DNA of 64,000 bases from Panicum virgatum (lineage: Eukaryota > Streptophyta > Magnoliopsida > Poales > Poaceae). The notes under the pieces are model-generated. The model saw only the letters and a program-made list of their open reading frames with translations. It had not been told where the DNA came from and ran no database searches. Numbering within the stretch: position 1 is the stretch's first letter; every line of letters starts with the position of its first letter. Below are positions 39,431 to 50,863 of this stretch, one piece after another. The translations under genes and the position numbers were made by a program. The stretch covers positions 20,446,913-20,510,912 of the forward strand of contig NC_053147.1 in NCBI RefSeq assembly GCF_016808335.1, read 5' to 3'.

Positions 39431-39539
39431 TAGATGTTTGTTTTGATTTTTCAGCATCAATGCTTTTTTTAACAATCTGAGACCAAGTCTCTTTTTGTGT
39501 TTCTGGTGGTTGAGGATTAGAAACCTCCACATTTTGTTC

Positions 39540-41971
39540 TACTGGCAACCTAATGGTGCCCCAACATTATCAGTGACCTCCAGATCACTAGGTAGAGTAA
39601 TTTCAGGATGATTATACTCAAATGTATTACTTTTTTTATTTTCATCATTTTTCATGCTATCAACATTATAGAGACATTCATGAGTATCGATACCCAAAGA
39701 TTTGTCAATTTTATCAGCAATTTGAGCTAACTATTGCGAGTCAAGAACAACAAAGGAATTACCTGCACCTTTAGTAGGAGCTTCCAGATTTTGAATGCAT
39801 TTGAGTTCAGTAGCTTTTTGCATCACAGTTCTAGTATCATTCTTGTTCCTTCTTGTTCTTGCTATCTGCAATTCAGGGCCCCATTTGATCTTCTTAGGCT
39901 TGACTTGCTGGGCTTGCTCCATGGGAACCACTTTTTCTTGAGATGAAACACAAGCTTCCAACTCATCACTCAGATTTCTCTTGGTTGATGTAAACAACAT
40001 TATTTTCCTGTACTCATCATCTTCAGATTCAGATTCACTGCTATCTACTAATTCCATTGCCTTTAAGAGCGAGGGTTGGACGTAGTTGTCTAGCTCATCA
40101 TCCGCCATAGCTTTCAACTATTCCCATCTGGAGTGACTATCCTCGTCTTCATCTAGAAATAGGTCAGCAGGGAGAATATTTGCATCATTCTTGATAGCAG
40201 AATTCAGGCCTTCTAGCATCTGTTGTTGCTATTCTACATCATCCATATCATGCTGATTAGGAGCACTTTGGGACTTCTGATTTGAGGTTAATTTCTTTGC
40301 AGCATCTGATTGCTTGTTAGGAGCTGACCCTTTTGCATTTGTTTCCATATCATTCTGTCCAAACTTGTCATTGTCGAGGTCATCCGCTTCATCATCATCT
40401 CCATCATCTCCATCATTAGGATTATCATTCGCCGGGTCTTGTGCTGGAATGGGGTCCCCTTCTATAGTGAAAGAGATCACAAAGAGTTGTTTCTTCATTT
40501 CAAACAGCCTTTCCAAGGGAATCTTTGAAGGATCTCTGCAAGCGAGCTTGACTCTCACAACCTCATAGAAGGACTTGAAGATTATAGGCCAATCCACCTC
40601 CAAAAGCAAACCAAAACCAGATGTAATCTGAGCAAAGACTTTCCAATCACACCACTTCGGGGGTATGCCCCTGATCTGTAGCCAAGTATCCTGCAGGTCC
40701 TCAAATGGCATGGTATCACCAACCCATTCCAGTACTTCCACTGGAACACCAGGTTTTATCAGACAAAAGGATGGGTAATTCTTGATATCAGATATTTTCT
40801 TGTGGGGTGGAAACCTGACTAGAAAACTGCCATGCTCAAGTTCTCTAATTTGCCAAGGCCAATCTCTGCAATATATGTCCCCAAGCTCTTTTTCCAATTC
40901 AACTAGTGTAATCTGTCCAGAGATCACCCTAACCACTCCACAATTTGTCAAATTCAACCATTGGCTTGGATCTTTTTCATTCACCTCGACATGATAGAAG
41001 CCCAGTCCTTGATTAACACTTCCATAGAAGGGAGCCACAGGGTGGGTTTGGTTCCAAACAGGGCAGGCATCCATATGATGGCCCGGAATAGCACACATAA
41101 AGCAGACTTTTGGATTGCTATAGATTCCCACAAAATGACCTGGTTCCCCACAGTTGAAACAAGTCAATGAACGATACCTGGCATCAATGTTAGGAGGCGC
41201 ACCCTCAACTGGCCATTGGTCTTTTGGCTTCTTCTGGATAATGCGTTGAGTTGCTGGCCTGAATTGTGGGAGACCTTGCTGTTGACGCCCTCCACCCAGG
41301 CTAGGACCAAGTGGTGGGCGTCTTCCTTGAGCTTGTGGTGGTGGAGGGGCATCCCGAGGTTGTTGCTGCTGCTGCTGCGGGCGCCCCGGAGGAGGATCAC
41401 GCCGTGTGGGGCGTAGGGGCTGAGGGCGCTATTGTTGCCGATCCGGCTGCCAGACCCATCTCCCTCGCTCTTCAGCCATCTCCTTCACCACTTCGGCATA
41501 CAATTTCCGCTGATGAGAATTCCCCCAAATGTCACGCGAGAAGCTAATTCGTGTTGGCTGATCAATGAGCCGATCCAATCTACGCACTGGATAGCAATCC
41601 TCCACGGTAAAGCTTCTCGATCGAACCAGATCCTTGCGAACCCAAGCAACGAAACCTTCGGGTTGGGGAACCCTAGGTTGCTGGCGGCGGGTGGAGGATG
41701 GGATTACCCAGAGCTGATCGAAGAAGGATGCTATCTCCTCCTCCGGGTGCAGGAGGACCGCTGGATCTTCACCATCCTTGCGGGATCTGCCTCCAGGTGT
41801 CCTCTCGCGGGCGTGGGGTCTTGAGGAAGACGACGCCCCATTGGACGGTGGGGGCCTGGAGTTCGAGTGCAGTGGACTCCACGCGCCAGAGAGGGGTGGT
41901 GGGTCCGATCTGACGGAGAGAGGAAGTGGAGGCGCCGCCGCCACCAGCGTCGCCCTGACAGGGGCGCTCAT
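39540..41971 (-). pseudogene. LINE ORF1 (gag-like, zinc-knuckle protein), four in-frame TAG stops
   Basis: One frame runs from the ATG at 41971 to about 39560. Four TAG codons interrupt it, at 41426-41428, 40229-40231, 40118-40120 and 39731-39733. Segments: a Pro/Ser-rich start; a basic region followed by a Gln/Pro-rich linker; [10 protein letters not shown] and [14 protein letters not shown] (two CCHC-type knuckles) at about 41165-41060; a conserved block with [20 protein letters not shown] and [17 protein letters not shown], typical of plant LINE ORF1 (DUF4283-like); then an acidic Asp-rich tail. A 1-nt shift near 39550 moves the end into another frame. Confidence 0.85.
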
Positions 41972-42006
41972 GTTCGTCGCCGCTAATATTCCAGAAGAAG
42001 GATGTT

Positions 42007-42839
42007 ATGTAGTGTGTAATGATGTATTGCAAACAACATTCTATTCCTTCTTTTTAGCACAGAGATAATAGCTTTGAAACTTGTCTTGGCTGTATAGTAT
42101 TATATTGTTCTAGAGAAATCATGCTACGCCTTTTTTGCAAAGACTGTTCTTTGGACCAATTATTCTAGCTAAACCTTCTAGCTGATGGACATCAAAAGTT
42201 GACTCAGGGATGCAAAATGCTGCGGCCAATCAGTTTGATGTTATTGTGGGAGGGTGATGAATTTTGTCACTTGGTTAACACATATGCCTTTTTGATTGAA
42301 GGAAAGTGTAAATTGATTGACAATTAGTTATTCACTTTTTTAGAATGGTTGGAGAAAAATGAACGGCTCAAGTCGCTCGATCCAACGGCTGGAAAGGTAG
42401 GGCACCAAGAGGCACCAAAATGAGAGCACACGGTATGCACCCAGTGCATACTAAATGGTTGGCCATATGCATCGGGTGCATAGCGAAGTGGTGGGCCCCC
42501 ACCGATGGAGATGAGGTGGGATAGTTGTCTTTCTGTTTTTTATTTGATAAAGGGTACAATGGTAAATCAATAATTATGTGAATAACGTTTTGAGTAGTAT
42601 AGTTTAGAATTGAATGGTTGTTCTAGTAAAGTTTGATTGAATGGTTGATTTAATATAGTTTTAGCCCATTAAGGTTGAACCCTACGTCGGCCCTAGGGTT
42701 CCTGGTGGACCTAGGGTTCCTCCCAGCGAGGAGCGTGCGGTCCGGCGGCAGAGGGAGGAAGGCTGCAGCTATGATGTTGTCAAGCTCACGCTTGTCATGA
42801 TGGTCCACATCATCGTCGAGAGGAAGAGGAGGCAGGGAG
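42007..42839. other. Spacer and upstream region of the GRF-finger gene
   Basis: AT-rich sequence continuing the pre-insertion target, then a promoter-like stretch with two copies of CCTAGGGTTCCT at about 42690-42720 and a GC-rich leader. No other gene seen. Confidence 0.5.
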
Positions 42840-43320
42840 ATGGAGAGGTTTAGGGCGCTGGTGTCATACCGAGTAGGTCCGTATGACTATGACTACTCCC
42901 CGGCGGTGAAGTGCCACTACAATAGGAAGGTGCCTTGCTGGACACCATGGAGCGACGACAACCCAAGCCAGAGGTACTACAGATGCCCTTCAGGATTTGT
43001 AAGCCTTTCTTTAGATTTCTCCCTTAGATTGATCTGCTCTGCGGTTGATTTTTTGATTTACTATGCAATTAATTTGAGTGTAGAAACTCGGGGATTGTGG
43101 CTATTATGTGTGGATTGATTGTGAGGCCACCCAGTATGAGCGGATTTTGTTGTGTGACCTTCGTGATGCTATTTGGCAGCTGAGGAGGGAGAAAGAAGAG
43201 GAGCAACAACATGTTCAGAGGGTCCAGGAGGAAAATGGAGAGCTCAGACAGATGATAGTGCAACTAGAAAAGGAGAAGATGAATTCAATAAGAAGGAGGA
43301 AAAGGAGTAACTTGAATTGA
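42840..43320 (+). CDS. Small GRF-type zinc-finger protein with coiled coil
   Basis: Two-exon model, 42840-42998 and 43084-43320 (GT-AG, phase 0), giving 131 aa. The GRF zinc finger spans the intron: VKCHYNRKVPC, RYYRCPSGF, then KLGDCGYYVWID, the Cys/His ligand pattern and aromatic core of the family. A Glu/Gln/Arg heptad-rich coiled coil (LRREKEEEQQHVQRVQEENG) follows, then a basic end. GRF fingers occur in nucleic-acid enzymes (TOP3A, NEIL3, APE2). In grasses many short stand-alone GRF proteins of unknown role lie in repeat-rich DNA, and this looks like one. The spliced frame is intact, but expression is unknown; it could be a transposon-captured gene. Confidence 0.75.
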
Positions 43321-44100
43321 AGGAGAAGAGCAATTTCAGTTGTTTTAGTAGTTGTAGTTTTTGCTTTGTTAGGACTATTGTTTGAATCGAAGTACTCAAC
43401 ATTGTGACTTGCTCTATTAGAGCCTGAGCTTTTGTGGCTAATTTTTTTTAGTGCATGATCTTTTGATCTAAATGTTGCCTGAGCTCACAGCATATTTCAA
43501 TGGAAAAATGAACTAGTTTGCAAAATGAAGTGATAAATGCACATGAATGGCAATTAACAATATCAGTTCACAGCTCACAATATTAACATGAACCTGACTT
43601 CGTAGAACTAACATCAGTTCATAGCAGTAAATATTTACAGCAAAGGATATCCCCATGTCGATGTCATTAAACAATATAAGTAACATAAGTTCAGAAAAGG
43701 TATCATCTTTCCGTTAGACATTTTCAGTATTTGTCACCAAACAACAAGTAAGAAAGGCGGCCACTACTCCTTGGGATGCTCGTGGAATGGTTTGCTGAAA
43801 TGAACCTTGAGAAGATGTTGCAGCTCCTGATCTTGGGGCTTGAAAAATTGATGCATTCTTATTGCTTGAGCAGGAGCTGCCAATGGTTGTTGAGAAGGAC
43901 CTGGTCCTGCTTCTTGAGGAGCTGGAGAAGGAGCTCTTGGTGCTTTTCTGTGCTCTTATCTAGATGATGAAGATATGTCTGTGAGGCACTGAAATGATGT
44001 AACCGAAGAAAAAAGAAGCAGGCATTCTATTTTTGTACACTTGATCCTTTACCAGCTGATGCAGACTACATTGGTGAGACTGTTGCAACCACTGGATAGA
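43321..44100. other. 3' region of the GRF gene; possible minus-strand Pro/Gln-rich coding remnant
   Basis: On the minus strand at about 43960-43760 one frame reads Pro/Ala/Gln-rich text (APRAPSPAPQEAGPGPSQQP) and ends near 43765. Such tails occur in transposase-associated and GRF-neighbour proteins, but no domain can be identified. The rest is AT-rich spacer. Confidence 0.3.
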
Positions 44101-46050
44101 CCCTCAAGTTCGTCCGGTGATAGATTGTTCGGTGGTCATGTCCGATGATTATTGGTCACATGGTGCACGAAAAAAACAGTCCCATAGTTGCTGTTCTTAT
44201 AGTTGCACCTACATAATTAACGGTGTCATGCTTATAGATCAAGACACGATGACGTTGCCCACAATTTATGTTAGAGCTCACGAAAATGGCGTGCAATTTC
44301 TGTTCCAGGTGTGGACTAAGTGGATGCATCTCTGGAGGAGAAGCTATTCTTTCGGGCAGTGTATTGAAGTTCTATACTTCCCGAGTGATCGGTGACACCA
44401 ACGGGATGAAGTCACGGGATGGTCCCAGCATCCGATGAACGCAAAGACCAGATCTCCAGTGTTAGTTGCTGTAACAGTAGGTGTTGAGTTTGTAATGTTA
44501 GTGACAATAATTTGGCAAGAGTCAGTTGTAACTTGTAAGTCAGTCCTAATGACTGAATGGAATTATCATTCGCCATTCTGTGCTGTTACTTTGTGATATT
44601 ACAACTTCATGACTGAATGGCAGTTACATGACTGAATGCCAGGTGATTGGAGGGAGCACCGATCCGTCTGGTGCTGCCACACAAAGGATCAAGAATATGC
44701 TAGTATTGAATGAGATGTTGGCCATATATACAAGCATAGGACCCAACTGGCGGCCCAAGAAGTGGGGCTCATCATATAAGATCACCAGAGTATGGAATAG
44801 TGATCACTGGTCCAAATGGTGAGAGGAAACCATCAGGAAATCTATCGAGTACATGAAAAAATGTCCAGTGATAGAAACAGTCTGACTCGTGAGTACAATA
44901 ATAGAGGAACACGTGAAGCAACCCAAGCAGGTCGCGAGGCAGATGGGCCGGAACACGTGAAGCAACCGAAGTAGCCGGCGAGGTGGATGGGCCGGATGAG
45001 GGCAAGCAGCGATCACAACCCACGAAGAGTTAGAGGGGCAATTTTGAATTGGTAGGCTTGCAATTTCCTAAAATATGCCAATGGACAAGAATGGTGAACA
45101 TGGTCCAAATGGTGCATGTAAAGAACAGTTCCGTCAGGTTATCTGCCGAGTCCGTTAGAAAATGTCCCGTGTGTCCATTGGTCTGATCGTTGAGTGCAGT
45201 AAAAGAGGAACACATCCAAATTCAAGTCCTTTGAGTATGTACTCAAATTCTTTCAGAAGTTGACGCTAAATCCTTTGAGGAACAAGTCCAAATTCAAGAA
45301 CATGTCAATCAGGAGAGGAGCATGTGTGCGTCCATGAGCATCTGGCTATCTGGTCCGACTGTGTTACACCAAAATGTGTTGGCACGACCAAAACGGTCAC
45401 CAACGACAGGTAATGCTAGTGCAATGTAAGCATGTACCCTTTGTTTTGGGCACGCACTTTCAGAGAAGAGGAATCCAGAGTTCCAGACTGACTTGTAGGC
45501 CTCTCTGTAGCAACTGCCTTTGCGTCAATGCATTGTGTGCTCGTAGTTTCCTAACATATGGACCAGTGATCAAGAATGGTGAACACCGGTCCAAATGGTG
45601 CATGGAAAGAACAGTTCCGTCAGCTAATCTGTCGAGTCCTTTAGAAAATGTCCCGTGAGTCCACAGGTCCGATCGGTGAGTGCAGTAAAAGAGGAACATG
45701 TCCAAATTCAAATCCTTTGAGTATGTACTCATTCTTTCACAAGTTGGCGCTAAACCTTCCTCATGGAGGGTCTTGGGGAGGTTGGAGCACATTTCACTGG
45801 ATGTCATTGACGTTACAAGTTCTTGTGACCTTTAGAACATGGAGGTTGTTGCTTATTATATCGAGACCCTTAATGACTCTAGACAATAACCCATCATCCA
45901 TCTGCCTTCCAAGTTATTGATTGTATGGTGAACATGTCTGTCGATCACTGGTCGAATTGGTGCATGAATTGATCACCAGTCATCTCGCTCAGTGCTTCTG
46001 ACCGATGGCCACCAGTCCAAAACTTGCGTCGTAAGAGGTGGTCAATCAGC
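44100..46050. repeat. Array of diverged repeats centred on GGTCCAAATGGTGCATG
   Basis: A block of about 190-220 bp occurs at 45095-45265 and again at 45585-45760: GGTCCAAATGGTGCATG, AAAGAACAGTTCCGTCAG, GAGTCC..TTAGAAAATGTCCCGTG, GTGAGTGCAGTAAAAGAGGAACA and TCCTTTGAGTATGTACTCA. More decayed copies start near 44810 and 45950, and traces appear near 44130. Spacing between clear copies is about 490 bp. No coding capacity is evident. Confidence 0.8.
44908..44996 (+). repeat. 45-bp tandem duplication
   Basis: GAACACGTGAAGCAACC..AAG..GCGAGG..GATGGGCCG occurs twice in direct succession, with a few substitutions, inside the diverged repeat array. Confidence 0.85.
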
Positions 46051-46645
46051 AAATGTGTCAAGAGAATGAATAATATTCCAGTGACAGTCAACACTGAACA
46101 CCGGTCAACCATTTGTGTAACCATTGTCTGGCTGCGAAGCGTCCAGTTTCACAAAATCAATCCGGTGATTGGTTCTGGAGGCGCACTGGTCTCACTGCAC
46201 AGGCCTCATGGAAGTTTCATGGCACAGTTACTTAGACTGGGAACTAGGTGACTGTGCCACAAGAGTTTCACGAGGATGAAACTTCTCTCGCATATGATGA
46301 AACTCCTTACCTCTCCTCACATATAGCTTGCCAAATCAATAAAATTGGTGATGTGGCATATAAATTAATGCTTATGAAACCCTCCATCTCTGACATGCAT
46401 TGTGAATTATTGATCTAATATATAGCAACTGCAAAACACAAGTTCAAATCAAACACAAGTTTGCAAATCAGATATATATCACACACAAGCAACATTAACA
46501 AACACAAGTACTGTAGTTCTGTCCAGCTAGATAAAGGGCTAAATGGGCGTATACTTAGTAACATTACAACCCACAATCATACCGCCCAATCGGCCTATCT
46601 ATAGTTTTGGTTCTAGTCTTCATCGATTGCTGGGTCCGCCCTACC

Positions 46646-46797
46646 GGACCCACGCCTCTCCGCCTCCTCAGCACTGCTTCAACTTCCCCGGACCCACGCC
46701 TCTCCGCCTCCTCGGCACCGCTTCAACTTCCCTGGATCCACGCCTCTTTGCCTCCTCGGCACCATTTCAACTTCCCTAGACCCACGCCTCTCCATCT
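46646..46797 (+). repeat. 44-bp minisatellite, about 3.5 copies
   Basis: Units start GGACCCACGCCTCTCCGCC at 46646, 46690, 46734 and 46778 with few substitutions, an exact 44-bp period. Because 44 is not a multiple of three, the reading frame changes at each unit, so a conserved coding role is unlikely. Confidence 0.93.
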
Positions 46798-46807
46798 CGG
46801 GGATTGA

Positions 46808-46936
46808 GATTCAGTGACATTGCATAGTGACATTTCCCGTGACATTGAGTCACTGACATGTGGGACCCATGATGTGGGTCCCACATGTCAGTGACTCAAT
46901 GTCACGGGAAATGTCACCGTGCAATGTCATTGAATC
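46808..46936. mobile_element. Near-perfect foldback (hairpin) element, 129 bp
   Basis: Two arms of about 62 bp (46808-46869 and 46875-46936) are inverted complements with about three mismatches around a 5-base loop TGATG. The arms begin GATTCA(G/A)TGACATTGCA and meet at GTGGGACCCA / TGGGTCCCAC. No transposase and no obvious target duplication. It could be a tiny foldback MITE or a hairpin RNA source. Confidence 0.88.
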
Positions 46937-47057
46937 AGCCTCGGACTCCCGCCACTGTGGTTAAAGAGCAATTTGTGGAGCGGCACTTGTTGACGGTGCT
47001 TCACAAGGTTCCACGCCGTTGCGACTTCCCCTTATCCCTTTGCCATTGTGCTCTCGC

Positions 47058-47660
47058 CCTCCATCCGCCGCCATTGTCATCGACCTCCCCGACCAGAAGC
47101 TCGTTCGCCTCGTCGCCGGGCGGCCTATGGTGCCTGCGAGATCCCTCACCGAGCTTCCATAAGAGATGGTCATCGATGTCGCCGCCCGCATCGCGGCCTC
47201 ATCCAGCTTCCCCATGGCCGATCTCCGTCGCCTCATGGGGGCTTGCTCTCTCATGCGAGACAGGGTGTGCGCTGGTGCGCCGCAGCCTCAACCTGAGGCT
47301 GGCACTGCAGGAGTTGGCTGACGTGGAGATTAGCGAGCGACTGATCGCGAACACCTATGGCGCGGGCAACCTGGAGGCGCGCTTCATCGAGGGGATGAGG
47401 GTCGTGGCTTCATGCGCCGTTGGACCATCTCGATCAGGCTGCCGGGGTGGGGGGGGGGGCACAAGATGACGGTGTACATGCTCGCTGTGCTCCTGTGGCG
47501 AGCAAATAGTGGCGCCGAGGTCGACCTCCGGGCCAAGGAGCTCCTGGCAGAGGTGGCGGACAACGACTCGGCACTCGCTGTCTGGAATGACAGCGGGGTT
47601 TCTCGTCCACGCGAGCACGCCTTCAGACATGCTTTGAACGTACGTGTACCAGGCCATCCG
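47058..47660 (+). pseudogene. F-box-like (At1g67623-type) protein remnant, frameshifted
   Basis: Frames on the plus strand give, in order, EMVIDVAARIAASSSFPMADLR-like F-box text (about 47165-47240), LQELADVEIS, YGAGNLEARFIEGMRVV, then GGHKMTVYMLAVLLWRANSG and the tail AVWNDSGVS. This is the F-box followed by Sel1-like helices typical of the expanded grass At1g67623-like family. At least two frameshifts (near 47270 and 47410), a stop (TAA near 47160) and an 11-G run at 47449-47459 break it. Lineage-specific dead F-box copies are common in grasses. Confidence 0.6.
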
Positions 47661-49674
47661 GATTTGTTTCTTAATGTATAAAAAAGGAAGTCTTGGTTCC
47701 TAATGGGGTTGGGATAGAAGATCCTTTTCCTACCAACTTGAAAACTTGGAGGGGCAGACTCAGGTTCAACCTAGTGAGGGCATGTGCCCCCACGGACTCA
47801 CTCGAAATTTAAAGCTATTTAACCAACAATGTTTCATCATGTATAAGATTCTTATATTTTTGCTATCTGTAAAACATGTCATTTCTTGCTCTCAAGTTTT
47901 GTCCTAGGTGTCCGCCAACTTTGATGGGCAGCAGAATGTAGTATCAATCATCTAATTACTTATCAGCAAGCTGAAAGAGAAATATTTCTACGCCTATAAC
48001 GATACAATAAAGGCGTCCATCAGAAAAGAGAAAGGAAGATGAAGAAGTACCACGATTGTGTGCAAGTACAAATACTTCTTGAAAAACATCAGTAACCTCT
48101 GGATGAACTCATGTGCTTGGACCTAGCTGTCATCGGTTTGTGTTTCTTTTCCCTCCAACATATGTGCTGATATTGCGCGTATTGTTCCATACTCTGAAAT
48201 TTCATAATAAGAGGGTGTTTGGATCTAAGTGTTAATGTCTAAAAGTGCTAAAATTTAGCACCAGTCCATCCAAACAGGTTTGCTAATAGGGTGGGCTAAA
48301 ATTTAGTCAACATATTTTAAAATCTCAGCAAAAATATGAGTGCTAATATGCGCTGAAGTTTAGACAAGTTTGAATGCACTCTAGATATATAGCAATAGAT
48401 TCACCGTGCCATACCTTACCACTTTTATTTAGATAATTGTGGTAAATCTTTGGCCTCTACACCAGCCAGGAACAGCGGCACCTATATATTCGAGTAGTTG
48501 GCAAGGAACGGAAAAAATAGATTCTCTTCCATATAACCATGTCCTCTTCACGCTCATAAATCGAGCAAATCAAAGGCGAATAAGAAAAGAAGATGATGAT
48601 GATGGATTTCTTTTTTTTTTTGATGTGGGGGGAATATGATGATGGATATGAAGTGGCAATCATCTCACGATCCTCATCCTGAGAACCCTGCACGAGACTC
48701 GACAAGAATCTAGTAGACGCCGCCAGCTCGCCATGCGGGGGACGCCTTGTGGGCCCGCAGCGCCACGCACAGAGGACACAGCAGGATCACAGGAGAGTAG
48801 AAGAGTAGAGGGATAGAGGCGTCCTGTCGAACGGGAAAAGAAGCGAAGCGAAGAGAAGCGAGAGGGGGCCATGCCCGGGGGGCCCTCCAGCTTCCAAAGA
48901 GAGGGAGGATCGGAGGTGGAGCTCGACCAAGGAAACGAAGCGCAGCGGCAGGCCACGTTGGGAAGGCAGCTCCCCGCCCCATGCGTGGTCCTACAAAAGC
49001 GCGGCAGATTTGCTTTGAACTCCCAAAGACAGAGAGCAAAAAGCAAAGCTACCGCCAGGCAGCAATGGAGATACACACCCACCCTCCCACCCACACACAG
49101 AGTGAGTGAGTGAGTGAGTGAGAAAGGAATTAAAGAAGACAAAGGAAAGCCGGCAAAGCGGCGAGCAACGAAAGAAGAGAAGCGAAGGAGATAAGAATGT
49201 TTTACGAATCCAACAAGCGTTCAGGATCTATGTCGCAGCAGACACCCACACACGACGCACTCCGTCCACACGCCACTCAAAGCCCGCGAGCAATCTGGTG
49301 GATGCCCATTGGTGTGCGGCTGCTGCACCGTGGTCTTCCTCCTCGCCGAGATCATTGATCGCGCCAGCTGCACCCCCGGCATCGCTCGCCATCATGCCGC
49401 CCTGCTCCGCCCTTCCATTCCCGGCCACCTCCCGTGCCCCGCTTTTCTGCGGCCCCAGCTTCATATAGCAAGCAGCTAGAGCTCCAGCTGATGTGCTCAT
49501 CATAAGTTGAGCGCTCTCTCGGCTCGTGCCTCGGCTTCGCACAAAGACGGCCGGACGGGCGACATTGCTCGCGTCGTCTTCCCTGCCCGGCCCCCTACGA
49601 GAGCTCTACTAGGGTCTGAGGTGGTGGTGCGGGGAGAGAGAAGCAAGGAGAGAGAGGGGGCGCGCGCTCTCTAT
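47661..49674. other. Spacer and CLE gene upstream region
   Basis: Includes a degraded TGTTTGGATC-type MITE fragment at 48213-48400 and a GAGT microsatellite at 49100-49122 (about six units). From 48850 the sequence is purine-rich and may be leader or promoter of the CLE gene. Short frames here have no recognisable homology. Confidence 0.5.
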
Positions 49675-50863
49675 ATGGGAGCAAGGCCGGGCAGGTCGCC
49701 GGGGGATTTGGTGAGCTGTGGCGGGCTGCGACGACTCCTAACCTTCGTCCTATTGCTCTGCGCTTGCCTTCTGGTGGCCATGGCGGCGACAGATGGCGCG
49801 ACCTTCGGGTCGAACAATGCGGCGGCCATGGCGACGGCGACGGGCTCGCCGGCTCGGCGTCCCGGCGGTGCGGACGCGTTCCGGAGCAGCAAGAGGAGGA
49901 TCCCCAAGGGGCCCGACCCTATTCACAACAGGTACTGCCTTTCTGCTGATGGCTGCATGCATGCAGTTGTAGTTTTAGTTTGCCTGCATTTTGGCATTTT
50001 TCTACTTCTACACTCCATAAACCGCAGTTTTGCTCTTCGTCCAGTTCTTGAGTGCACGCATTTGGTAGAATTCTAACTGCTAGTGTCATGGTTCAAATGT
50101 ATTGAAATAGAAGTTTTTTTTCGTATTCAAAGTTTATCTTAGGTGTTCTGCTGAAAATAGTCGAGTCATCCGCTCAAAAAAAAAGAAGAAGAAACAAAAT
50201 AGTTGTGTCATACAAGTATACAAACGAACACACGAGCATGGTACATCTATGCATTCTCAGAGGAAAAATGTCTATAATTTGCAAAAGAAGAAAGGACGAA
50301 AAAAATCTATATAATTCAATTTTTGAAAAAAAGTAAAACACAATTCAAATAAAGTAGCAAACACAATGCTTTGCAGGTATATAATGCTCAGCTCGTAGTT
50401 CGAGATTTATCTGGTTCGGTTCCTTTCTCTTCTGCCGAAGCAGAGGAACAACGAGGAACTGAGAACCCACATGCATGGCCCACATATATGTCGCGTGCGC
50501 ATGATAGACGCCTAGTTTGTTGCATTGAGGTTCTTTGGATGCTTCTTTGCAAGTTTTGGGCTTTCGGCAAAGCGAAACCGAAGAACGAAACGAGTGTACT
50601 TCTGAGCAGAGCAAATCATTGCACAAATGACAGGAGAAGCATAATTACGGATAATACCCGAGCCTAAGCTTGTAGTTTTTTTTTAGATTAAGGTAAAGCA
50701 TCCGGCCTTAACATCCACAAGTGAATGTAACCTAAGCTTGTAGCGTTAGGTTCGTTGGTTTACCTGAACACTTGGCACTCACATTCTTCCTCCCTGTGTT
50801 GGAAATGTGTTCATTCCCAGGCGCGCCGGGAAGACGACGATCGAGCCGCGGCGGAGGGGCTAG
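49675..50863 (+). CDS. CLE signalling-peptide precursor (CLE25/26-like core)
   Basis: Secreted CLAVATA3/ESR-type peptide hormone precursor, perceived at the cell surface by CLV1/BAM-class receptor kinases. Exons 49675-49931 and 50821-50863 join (GT-AG, phase 2) to 99 aa. Seen: an N-terminal signal anchor (LLTFVLLLCACLLVAMA, residues about 20-37), a variable Ala/Gly-rich middle, a basic processing site (SSKR) and the 12-residue CLE core RRIPKGPDPIHN at about residues 72-84. The core keeps the conserved Pro4, Gly6, Pro9 (hydroxyproline site in relatives) and His-Asn end. After it the intron splits the next Arg codon, leaving a 13-residue basic tail. An intron directly after the core also occurs in CLE25/26/40-like genes. 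I took the ATG at 49675 because it places the signal peptide properly. The core most resembles the GPDPIHN group, linked to phloem and root signalling in Arabidopsis. Confidence 0.82.

Larger units (their letters stand above)
35497..41992 (-). mobile_element. Near full-length L1-type LINE with 14-bp target duplication
   Basis: A 6.5-kb minus-strand element bounded by AGAAGAAGGATGTT at 35483-35496 and again at 41993-42006. A short poly(A) tail (T-run at 35495-35501) marks the 3' end. The 5' end lies only about 20 bp before the ORF1 start codon at 41971. Order on the coding strand: ORF1 (nucleic-acid binding, CCHC knuckles), then ORF2 (endonuclease, reverse transcriptase, zinc-binding tail). 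Both ORFs carry stops and frameshifts, so the copy is inactive. Confidence 0.95.

Noticed and set aside
46543..46807. Repeated Pro/Arg/Leu peptide frames
   Set aside because: Generated by the 44-bp minisatellite, whose period shifts frame at every unit.
48660..49142. Minus-strand frame with a hydrophobic stretch (LHCCLAVALLFALCLW)
   Set aside because: No domain, start context or splice support; more likely the leader region of the plus-strand CLE gene.
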